Part shown: positions 11,511-20,523 of the stretch, piece after piece
Numbering within the stretch: the stretch's first letter is position 1
How the letters are laid out: the number at the start of each line of letters is the position of its first letter
Assembly: GCA_028641055.1 (NCBI GenBank)
Contig: CM054060.1
Span: forward strand, 53,470,292-53,534,291
DNA: 64,000 bases
Direction: 5' to 3'
From: Alopecurus myosuroides
Taxonomy: Eukaryota; Streptophyta; Magnoliopsida; Poales; Poaceae
The notes under the pieces: generated by a model
The model's input: only the letters and a program-made list of their open reading frames with translations
Told to the model about the DNA's origin: nothing
Database searches by the model: none
Program-made: the position numbers and the translations under genes

Positions 11511-12948
11511 TTGGGTTAAAATTTTGATTGTGAAGGTAAAAGGTTCGCAACTACCCGCAATCACTACATGCTCGTTAGGATAGTTGATGAATGTCAAAAT
11601 GTGTGTGGATAAACAATATTTCTTAAGAAAACCTGTGATCTTGACATTTAGAAGTTAAGTATATAATTTATCAAAACTAGCTAGTATACACGGTAATATT
11701 TGGGTTCACCGTTATTTCAATTGTTCGAATTATATAGGCATGCTGAGAAACTAAACAAGAGGTATACAAAAGTAGAGTTATCAAATACGCTATTGCATTA
11801 TTTTCTTCCATGGAGCTCAATATAGTTACTTCCATGCATCCAGGGCATTTCCCGTTCTCACCCTCCTTAATAGGTTGGCTTCCTGATAATCATATTGATC
11901 ATATGATTTGAAGATTACATGGGTTTATTTTGATGATCCTATGGTGAAAAAGCATTAAGTTTTTAGTCTAAAATTCGATTGAGACTAAGGAGTAATGTTC
12001 CTGAACAAACATATTCTACAAAACACAAGTTATTGTATTGACAAAACCCATTGGTTCACCATATTGTAAAAACATGACCATGTTCGCTTCGCCAGTCTAT
12101 TTACGTCCGAAAAATGAAGTGATTAAGTTATATGGGTAAAAAGTAAAAATAATTAGCAAATGTATATTTTTTTATTTCAACAAATTGCCAATTAGCCATC
12201 AAGTTCGACTACATTTGTGTTGAGATCTTATTTTGATTGCTTTATACGAATTTAATCTCTCTTGTGGCTCATAAATTTTGTGGAGTTCACCACGACATTA
12301 AAAAATATATAATAGGTTTCAAAGGTCTAATTTGGGCTTCATTGTGGTTTGGGATAGTACGAAAAAAAATTATGAGATTACACAATTTGCATTCAGTTTT
12401 CCTTGATATTCATGTATTTCGTTAAGGTATTATTTTGATTTTTTCGTTGTCATACTATTCAACATCTTCCAACATCGGGGCAAGGTATTTGGGTGAAAGC
12501 GTGAATTGTATTGGTTCGGGAGATGGATGTCCTTCTCACTCTACTTTCTCCTCTAGGCTGTCGCTTTGATCTAATATGTTCTTCTTGGTGGTTTGACAGA
12601 CTCCAGCATTGCGGTCGGCAGGTGCCATGTGGGAGGCGTAGGGTTCCGCATGGGAGCTTGTGTGGAAATGGCTGTTTCGACGAGCGAAGCATTGGTTGTA
12701 GCAAGATTTTGTTAGTTGGATTTTTCTTGTGTGTTTGCCGGGTCTTTGTGTTGGTGTTCAGCTGCAGAGAAGTTGGACATGTGGCCACATAGTTTGACCA
12801 ACAACGATGATTTGTTCTTTCATTCTGAAGATACTCAATGTAGAAAGTCGCGCATATCTCCACTTCAGAGCTAATTAGCAGAATCCGGGCTTCGGTCTTC
12901 TACGGGACTAGTTGACTTTTCGCATGGTCTAAAGTGGTCTTCACGAGG
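11511..12948. other. unrecognised intergenic or decayed repeat sequence
   Basis: The first part is AT-rich and shows nothing recognisable. From about 12480 to 12900 it is richer in G and T and carries short ORFs on both strands (for example minus 12459-12863), but none shows a known domain. The last five bases (CGAGG, 12944-12948) would be the left target duplication of the chromovirus. Confidence 0.5.
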
Positions 12949-13738
12949 TGTAACATCCCAAGTATGAAAACCACCCTAGAATGTTTGTTTCTTGTTTATT
13001 AAAGTTTTGCATCATGTCATCATACTCATTGCTTTGTTTGCATTTGTTTTGCATCTGTTTTCAATTGCTTTCTATTTCAAATTCAAACCAATTTACAAAT
13101 CAAATTGTTCATACTTGTATGTTACAACTTTCCAAATAAAAGGTTCAAATAAAACATCCAATTGTTTCCATGAAAAATAAAAAGCTCAACTATTAATTTG
13201 TTCCTTAATAATCCACTTAATTCAAATGGCATTCAAAATTCAAATCACATATTACAAACAACACCCAATTTGAAATTATGGAAATTACAAAATAATTCAT
13301 TCACTTGCTTCAAAGAAACTTGAATTTAAAACCTATTTGCTCAAGTTCAATTATTCTCAATTAATATTAATCTCATTCAAATTTTAAACAAATTTCAAAC
13401 AGCACCTAAATTCAAATCATTTTGAACAGACAAAAGTGCACTTTGTGCTGTTAACATAAATAAGTAATATGAAATTTTTGCCCTAATTTTTCTAAGCCCA
13501 AAACTTATCTATTTCTTCCTATTTCATTTCAGCAAAAAAAAATAATAAGAACCAAATAATAAAAAAACGCACGGAGGGAGTGGACAGCCAGGTGGGCTGC
13601 GCCCACCGGCCCAGCCCAGCTCCACGGCCCGGTACCCCTTCGCCCCTCGCTCCTCTTCTTCTACCTGTACGGCGAGCCATCGCGGCTATCCACGTCGACG
13701 CCGTCGCGCAGCAACGGCCACCGAGCAGCCCTAGCCCC

Positions 13739-13745
13739 TATAAAA
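13739..13745 (+). promoter_or_regulatory. LTR TATA box (left LTR)
   Basis: TATAAAA lies in a GC-rich promoter-like zone and is followed about 35 bp downstream by CCCTAACCCTAGG, which contains a telo-box (AACCCTA) of the kind often seen near plant transcription starts. It is the likely start of the genomic RNA. Confidence 0.65.
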
Positions 13746-14299
13746 CCTAGCCTAGCTAGCCCGAGCGCTGCCCTAACCCTAGGCCTACCCTATCCCCCTC
13801 GCGCCGCCGTCGTTTTCCCTCTCACTGCCCCGGAATCCTCCCTCTCTGCAACCACACCGAGCCACCGTCCTCTGAATCTCTCCGGCGATCATCCGCCTCC
13901 GATGCCTCTCTGCGTGAGCTAGCGCTGGGGACGAGATCCCCGTAGCCCCCTCGACCTCTTGTACATCTCTGCGAGCACGGGAGGAGCCTGGATCGCCGCC
14001 GCCAAACTCGTCGCTGTCGCCGCCGGAGTTCTTCCCCGAGCCTCTGCTACCTCAACGGCGAGGGTGAGCACGCCTCTCACCTCCCTCTGTTCCCCTCTCT
14101 GCAGCGCGTGCACACACAGCAGCACACGCACTCATCCACGCACACCACAGCAGCAAGCCAGCACGACAGCAGCCGCGTTGATCGCCGCCGGCCACCGCTC
14201 CGTTTTGTCAAAGTTCAGAAAACGTTCTTCAGTTAAAAGTTCAGATTCGAAACTGAACCTAATCTTAGCTGCGTAGCGTATACTGACAAGAACGATTCG

Positions 14300-14360
14300 C
14301 ACACCGTAGTGGTAACGCACCACTGCTCGCCTTCCGCAGCGCGGGTTCGAGCCCTGACGC
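14300..14360 (+). promoter_or_regulatory. tRNA-like box A/box B segment in the LTR
   Basis: CGTAGTGGTAACGC (14305-14318), resembling part of a tRNA 5' half with box A, is followed by GGTTCGAGCCC (14344-14354), a close match to the RNA polymerase III box B consensus. No complete cloverleaf is evident. It is repeated in the second LTR at about 24728-24785. It may be a decayed tRNA-derived insertion. Activity is not implied. Confidence 0.4.
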
Positions 14361-15544
14361 TCGCGATTAAAACCCAACATTTTGCGCGAGCAACTGACAG
14401 GCGTGGCCCACCTGTAAGTGGCCTCTGCTGCCACGTCAGCGCCACGCAGCCACGGGACCCTCTGTCAGTGGCTAGGGCTACCCACTGCGGAGTAACAAAT
14501 GTTTTTCTGCCCAATTTCTTTTAAGTTTAGGTCCAACTCTATTACAGTTTGGTCCCTGCTTTTAAATTGCTAATAATTTTTAAAATCTAAATCCAAATAA
14601 TGTAAACAAAATATGTGTACTGCACCAAATAAAATTCCCTACCTAATTAACACATTTGTTTTCTGTTTTGCACATTTCAAATTGTTTCAAATTTCAAATT
14701 CAAACAATTCACTTCCAATTTGATTAAATGCATAAGTAATTCATACTTAATTCAAATAACACAAATAAAATATGTTTTCCATGCTATTTTGAACCACCTT
14801 TCAAATATAAATTTTGTTTCATGTTTTGAATAATTAAAATTGCTTAAATAATTTAAACCTTGTTTAAATCATTTAAATTTGCTAAATTCATAACTTGCTC
14901 AAATTAAATTATTTTTGAAAGTATAAAATATGTTTTCAAACCAGAAAAGTATAAACTTTTCAAATGTGAATTTGGATTGATGTTTTGAACAAATAAAAAT
15001 TCAAATAAATTCATACTTGAATTAAATTCAATTAAAACTTGTTTAAACTTGTTTAATTCATAATTAAATCATTGTAATTCCTTTTTCAATAATTGAAACA
15101 TGTAATCCACCTAAAATTTTGTGCTCCTTTCAAATATTAACTTTGCTATCTGTTTTGAACAATTAAACTTGATGACAACAACAAATGCTTGTGTAACTCA
15201 TTAAGAAGCCAAAATTCTTAACTTGTTAAATAAAATTCCAAACATTGGTAAACCTTATTTCAAATTGTTTCTGTTGTTGTTTTCCTTTTGTTAACATCAT
15301 GCATGCATCATGCTAGGCAACTTGCACATGGTAATTAGTTGTAGATCATTTAATCCCACATTAAACTCATGGGCATCCATATGCAATCCAACTTGCATAT
15401 GGGTCCATTTAAACATGTTATCTTGTCAATTAGTTTATTTTGATGCATCAATTAATTGCCATGCATCATCCCATGATTGTGCATTATATCATGTTATTGA
15501 TTGTCCGTCTCTTTTCGATTGTGTGTTTTCTTCGTCTCGATTAG

Positions 15545-15622
15545 ACGACGACATTGAGACAGACGAGACTTACGACACCCCTTCTGAGGAGTTAGCTCAG
15601 TACCAGGCTTCTGGGTTTGCAG
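15545..15622 (+). other. exon-like acidic segment inside the LTR
   Basis: The segment is bounded by AG at 15543-15544 and by GCAAGT at 15623, a GC-type splice donor. It encodes an acidic peptide (DDDIETDETYDTPSEELAQY and on). Joining its last base to the segment at 16839 keeps the frame open to a stop. It is preserved in the other LTR (around 25970-26047). See the matching finding. The interpretation as an exon is inference. Confidence 0.35.
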
Positions 15623-16838
15623 GCAAGTATTCACTCACATGAACCACTGTGTTCCTTTCAACCTTGGTTACCGATACTTTCCGTTGTCTATTCTGCTAGC
15701 CATAAGTATCGTTGCTTGTTCTCCGAACCTATCACATGATATCCTGAACCCTGATATTGCCTCATCTCCACACCTATAACCATTGTTTGTTGCCTTAGTC
15801 CTACTAGCATGCTTAGGGTTGCTTTTGCTCGAGTCTGTTGTCCGTTACTTGTTTTACCTTACTTATTTATATTCTATTTGGGCTCGATGGTTAAACAATC
15901 AACCTGTTAATGCTATGGGTAATAATAATTTGATGATAAGGCACCGGCAGGAGGCCCAGCGTGGTTTTGAGGCCTGCTAGTGTCGACCCTAATAGGAAAA
16001 GGGTCTTGTCTACTGATCCATGATGAGCGCACTACCCGCATGTGGGAAGCGTGTATGGGCGCCCCCCTCAATTTGACTCGATTCGCATCTCGTCCAAATC
16101 GCCGCACTTAGTTCGGGCTTTCCATTTGCTGCACGCATATGCAGGTACGAACCCGAGGCCAGGGTGGAACTTTTGTAGTCGGCATTTAGGGCGGCGTGGT
16201 CTTCCAGTGCTATGAGGGTCCCCTTTTCTTCGTGGGGCTCGATTAGCCGCGCACGCACAGCACGTGGTGCTTTGGCCTTGATGCGAAGAAGAGTTGAGTT
16301 GTGTTGAGTGCCTCGCTTGGTGGGTTTAATTCCCGTCTGGCGGGATATTCTTACGTGTACGGCCAAATTGGTGCACCCCTGCAGGGTTAAATCTTCTCGA
16401 GAAGCCGTGTTTTCCGCGGTTATGGTTGACTTGGTGAAAGTACTGGCTAACAAGTACTCAGAACAACTTACACCTAACTAATACTAAGTTGACTAGTAAT
16501 AGGATTATTGACACAATAACTTGAACCATCATTAATCCAACTGTGTGAGTTATCCTTGGGTTGCTTCCTTAGTAGGGGGTAACATTGGATGGGTTTTGCT
16601 TGAAGTTAGCTTTCAGTTGGTTACGATACGCTATCTTATCTTCTCTCTGTTAGCCGGAAGTTGTAGCGTGTCTCTGTAGTTGGTTACCGCAGCCCGCTGC
16701 TATACTTTTGTATCACCTACTCTTCCGTTGAACCTAAAGCATTTGTACCTGGTGTTGCCAGGTACACCTTGGTGAAGTGTGAGTCTTGCTTACCAGTACT
16801 TGTCTGTACTGACCCCTATGGGGCTGCGTGTTCTGCAG

Positions 16839-16903
16839 ACTACGGTTCCGAGGATCCCCATGGAGGCTACTACGTGGAGTACGACGAGGCTGTTGACGAG
16901 TAG
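16839..16903 (+). other. second exon-like segment inside the LTR, with stop
   Basis: It is preceded by a pyrimidine-containing TTCTGCAG acceptor-like site and encodes YGSEDPHGGYYVEYDEAVDE followed by TAG (16901-16903). It is phase-compatible with the segment ending at 15622. The same segment lies in the right LTR at about 27264-27328. Confidence 0.35.
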
Positions 16904-17376
16904 ATAGCGGACCCGGGCAGGATCCGAGACATCGTGGATGGGCTCCGTCTTTTCGTTTCCGGCTTCTTAAGCCTATTTGGATTTTGTCTGTACTCAGACA
17001 CTTTGTTTGCTTCCGCTGCTATGTAATGATGATATGTTGGGACATGTGTCCTCTTGATGATTGTATTTGCTATTCTCTGCCCTAGTGAGGGCCAGTTGCA
17101 ACTTATTTCCATCTTTTGTGTCCTAGAGATATGTTGTGCTATCATTTCGTTTAACGCCGTTGACGTACCATGTGTGTATGGTATGAAGTACGTCAATGGT
17201 AGTATCTTGATCTCTATGGGATAGTTTACATCGACGATGTATAGTAGAGTTTGGTTGTCGCACATAAGTGCTGGCCTACTCGTAAGAGGATGCGGGAGCA
17301 GATAGGCCACGTAATCCAAACATCTACTATTCAGTTCGGCCCGGTGAGTATCCTCTAGAGGTCAGGGTGCGACAAA

Positions 17377-17388
17377 TGGTATCAGAGC
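17377..17388 (+). promoter_or_regulatory. primer binding site (tRNA-iMet type)
   Basis: TGGTATCAGAGC, the standard plant PBS complementary to the 3' end of initiator tRNA-Met, lies 2 bp after the LTR end. It defines the left LTR boundary and the plus orientation of the element. Confidence 0.95.
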
Positions 17389-17915
17389 CTGTCTGCCTGT
17401 AGGATCCCTTTTACTGGTCGCAGTGTGAGTCTAGAAACTATTTTGTAGCTATATAGGGAAAATAAAACGTGAGAGTAGGAATTCTGTTCTTTTTCTTCTT
17501 TCCCCACCCACCCTCCCTTTTTCTGGTAAGGAAGTGCAACGTTGTTTTTCTCTTCTCATCTAAACTTTCAAGTTAGGATTTCACGTATCCTAGTTTCTCT
17601 AGGATAGTTATATCTACTAGACCATAGGAATGGAGGTGGTTGTGACATGATTTATCATGTTGCCTACTCACGATTGAGAACGGAGGCGTGTAAGCCCCGG
17701 AAGCGGATCCTCTATTCCTTAAGCAGTAGATATTGATCCTCTAGAAGCTCGGATGGGTTCCGTAGTACCTCAGGAGTTTTTGGTCTCGTGTTTCCTGAAT
17801 GTTGCTTCGATATCCTGTTCTTCTCAACATCCTTATCGTCCTTTGAAACCTTGTTGTTGCTTTCCACTTCAGTTCTTCTACCGGCGTCTAATCAAAACTT
17901 CCACATCAGCTGCAG
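17389..17915 (+). other. chromovirus leader between PBS and ORF0
   Basis: Untranslated leader. It ends with a splice-acceptor-like CATCAGCTGCAG directly before the ORF0 start codon. No other feature is seen. Confidence 0.5.
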
Positions 17916-18731
17916 ATGGATCTTAGGTTCTACCCGCAGGTGGTTCGTATGACCCGTTGTGAGAGCACCGCCGGGTATCCGGAGATGCTGAGAGACATGG
18001 TCACTTATCTGGGGTTCCGTTGGGCACCAGAGTACCAGGTCTACGAGCACCAGCGAGAGTTTGAGCAGACCTACTACCAGGCTATCGTCTACATCCTGTC
18101 AGATGATGGCATGAGTGTAGCCCACCGCTACGAGGCAGTAGGTTCCACAGTGGATATGGCTGCGCAGCAGGCAGCTTATGTGAGTCTCACCGTCCTTCGT
18201 GCTGACTACTGGGGATTTGATGATTCCATCTATCGCCACATCCCCCGTGGTTACGTCACTTCAGAGGGAGTTCACTTCACTCTCCACGACAACTTGGACG
18301 TTTACGAGCATGATAGCTCCAGGCTGCACACCACCGCTCAGTTTGTGACACACAGTGACGCACTTGCCAACACACTATCGCAGGAGTTGGTTTCAGTCAG
18401 GGAGCAGCTCTACCTTGCTTTGACTCGTCTGGCGACTTACACCACAGACTTTGTTGGAGATGAGCGCTTTGCACGTTTCCATGAGCCAGTTGGTCGTCCT
18501 CTACCAGATGCTGGAGGTTACGAGCCGATCAGAGGTCCACTCCTCAACCTTGGTGCTGGTTACACTGGTATTCCCTGCTTTGGAGCACAGGGAGCCGATG
18601 CTATGTACTTCACCACACCTAGAGTTGGGCTCAGACCATGTCAGTTCTATGTGGATCGTCGTTCTACATACTTTCGTGGGCGTCCTCCTCACCGTACCTC
18701 TCGCCGTACTACTCACCGCCGTCGTGCGTGA
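17916..18731 (+). CDS. ORF0, extra protein upstream of gag, unknown function
   Basis: This is an intact 271-residue reading frame starting at the first ATG after the leader. It has no domain I recognise. The N-terminal 230 residues are evenly mixed, with many aromatic residues and histidines (for example VTYLGFRWAPEYQVY and YWGFDDSIYRHIPRGYV). The C-terminus is strongly basic (RTSRRTTHRRRA), suggesting nucleic-acid binding or nuclear targeting, but that is inference. It lies 210 bp before gag in the same direction and a second, truncated copy sits at 28341. Extra ORFs at this position are, as I recall, reported for RIRE3-type rice elements. Their role is unknown. Confidence 0.7.
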   Translation: MDLRFYPQVVRMTRCESTAGYPEMLRDMVTYLGFRWAPEYQVYEHQREFEQTYYQAIVYILSDDGMSVAHRYEAVGSTVDMAAQQAAYVSLTVLRADYWGFDDSIYRHIPRGYVTSEGVHFTLHDNLDVYEHDSSRLHTTAQFVTHSDALANTLSQELVSVREQLYLALTRLATYTTDFVGDERFARFHEPVGRPLPDAGGYEPIRGPLLNLGAGYTGIPCFGAQGADAMYFTTPRVGLRPCQFYVDRRSTYFRGRPPHRTSRRTTHRRRA

Positions 18732-18941
18732 TGAGCATGGGGGTACCGATGTATCCATTTCCTAGCTATGTTTAGTTATCCTTTCGCATTCGAACCATGT
18801 ATGGTGTGTTGGATATTCTGATGTACTTGAACTCGTGATGATGTACCTGTTGGTTATCTATTCATGCGTCGGAATAATCTCTCTTTCGGTTACCAAGTCT
18901 ATCCTTTTCTGTTGTTGTGCTAAAATGCATTTCCATTCAGG

Positions 18942-19826
18942 ATGCCGCCAACAAGGAACAGCCCGCCTGAGCCGCCGCCAATCGCGGAGCTGTTGACTCA
19001 GATGACCCAAGTCATGACGCAGATGGCCCAGTTCCAGAATAATCAGCACAACAACCAGACCGCTCCACGAGTCAGTATCAAGGAGTTTCTCAGTCTGGGC
19101 CCGAGAGCTTTCGTGATAACACACGAGCCTCTGGATGCTGACGACTGGATCCGTGAGATAGCCAAGGCGCTGGACATTGCTCACGGTGCTGAGGAAGACA
19201 AAGTCAAGTATGCCTCCTATCTGCTGAAGGGTCAGGAAGCCACTTGGTGGGAAAACTACCAGACCATGAGAGCTGGCTATCCAATCACCTGGGGTTGTTT
19301 CAAGGATGCCTTCCTGAAGCACCACATCCCAGATGGTCTCATGGAAAGGATGCATGAAGAGTTTTGCTCTCTCAAGCAAGGCAAGCTGGACGTCATCGGC
19401 TATCAGAGTGAGTTCAATCGCCTCGCTCGATACGCTGGAGACGAGGTGTCCACTGAGGCTAAGAAGATGGCAAGGTTCCGCAGAGGTTTTAACCCGGAAC
19501 TCAAGTACGCCCTCACCAATGTCAAGACCAAAGACTTCGAGGAGCTCGTTAACACCGCGCTCAATGAAGAGAATGGGCGCAAGGCGTTCGAGGAGTCTCG
19601 CAAGCACTCGCGTGAGGGTGTATCCTCCTCCAACATGACCACCCCTCCGCAGAAGCGCCGCATCTGGGTGCCAAATGGTGCTGTCACACGGGCTCCATAT
19701 GCCCAAGCTTCTCCAGGCTTTGCTCCCCGCCCACCCAACCTAGCTCAGATGCATGGTCAGAGGTTTTCAATGGGGCAGCCAAGGCCAGATCCTCCTCGTG
19801 TCGTCACTTGCTTCAAGTGCAAGTAG
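18942..19826 (+). pseudogene. gag of the chromovirus, ended by a stop in the zinc knuckle
   Basis: The ATG follows a TTCCATTCAG sequence. A proline-rich start is followed by glutamine/methionine repeats and the retrotransposon gag domain (LLKGQEATWWENYQ, WGCFKDAFLKHHIP, then ARFRRGFNPELK). The C-terminal zinc knuckle reads CFKCK, stop, TGHYADKC: the TAG at 19824-19826 sits where the family has a sense codon, so the CX2CX4HX4C motif is interrupted. Downstream sequence stays in the same frame as protease. Gag packages the element RNA. The protein here would lack half of its only zinc finger. Confidence 0.9.
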
Positions 19827-20523
19827 ACTGGGCACTACGCTGACAAGTGCACTCAGAGGATGCTACCTCCACCACCACCTCGTCCCAACACCAACCAGGC
19901 AATGGTGCGCGCTCCCCTGCATAAAGCCTTCAACTCCAACAACAGGCCTGTCGGGAGGACCGCAAGGGTGAATCATGTCAAGATCGACAAAGCTGAGGAA
20001 GCTCCTGACGTTGTTCTCGGTACATTCCCCGTAAACTCTAACCCAGCTAAAGTGTTGTTTGATACCGGAGCATCGCATTCTTTTGTGTCAAAGATCTTTG
20101 CGACAACAAGTAAACTCCCCTTTGTTGGTTTGGGTTCCCCGCTAGTGGTAAACTCCCCTGGAGCAACCATGCAAACTTCCAAGATCAGTCACAGAAATCA
20201 AATTCTAATTGGAGGCCACATATTCCTTGCTTCCCTCATACTACTTGGAAATTCTGACATTGATGTCATTCTTGGTATGGATTGGTTGAAGGCCAATAAA
20301 GCTAAAATTGACTGTGCTCAAAAGTCAATAACTCTGTTCCACCCTTCTGGCCAGATAGTCTATTCTCCAAATGAATCAAGTGCCATCCAGATATACACAC
20401 TCGATGCAAAACCTCTACCTCTACTCGAAAATGTTCCGGTGGTTTGCGAATTCCCTGACGTCTTTCCAGAAGAATTGCCAGGGATGCCTCCGGACAGAGC
20501 AGTTGAGTTCGTGATCGATCGAG
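19827..20523 (+). pseudogene. aspartic protease region, frameshifted at its end
   Basis: The frame continues from gag after the stop. The catalytic motif FDTGASHSFVS is at about 20058-20090 and the second protease motif VILGMDWL at about 20266-20290. Near 20519-20523 about four extra bases (within GATCGATCGAGCTT) shift the frame, so the ORF stops at 20526-20528 and the RT part lies in another frame. The protease would cut the gag-pol polyprotein. The active-site triad itself looks intact. Confidence 0.88.

Larger units (their letters stand above)
12949..17374 (+). repeat. left (5') LTR of the chromovirus
   Basis: It begins TGTAACATCCCAAGTATG and ends GGTGCGACA, 2 bp before the PBS, for a length of 4,426 bp. 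It aligns along its whole length with the repeat at 23375-27799 with differences on the order of 1-2% by eye. The first part is AT-rich with many TTCAAAT runs, a GC-rich promoter zone follows (13560-14500), then another AT-rich zone, then exon-like blocks. All ORFs inside it, including minus-strand 16010-16453 and 16870-17319, recur in the other LTR and look like chance. Confidence 0.95.

Noticed and set aside
11331..11597. ORFs rich in Arg-Glu or Ser-Leu repeats
   Set aside because: Products of the (GA)n microsatellite.
12459..12863. 134-residue minus-strand ORF next to the chromovirus
   Set aside because: No recognisable domain and no supporting promoter or splice signals.
13765..13795. 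CCCTAACCCTAGG resembling plant telomere repeat
   Set aside because: Only about two imperfect units next to an LTR TATA box. It fits a telo-box promoter motif, not an interstitial telomere.
16010..16453. 147-residue minus-strand ORF, also present at 26435-26878
   Set aside because: It lies wholly within the chromovirus LTRs; its presence in both copies follows from LTR identity. It has no domain and opposes the transcript.
16870..17319. 149-residue minus-strand ORF, also at 27295-27744
   Set aside because: LTR sequence again. Composition and lack of motif suggest chance.
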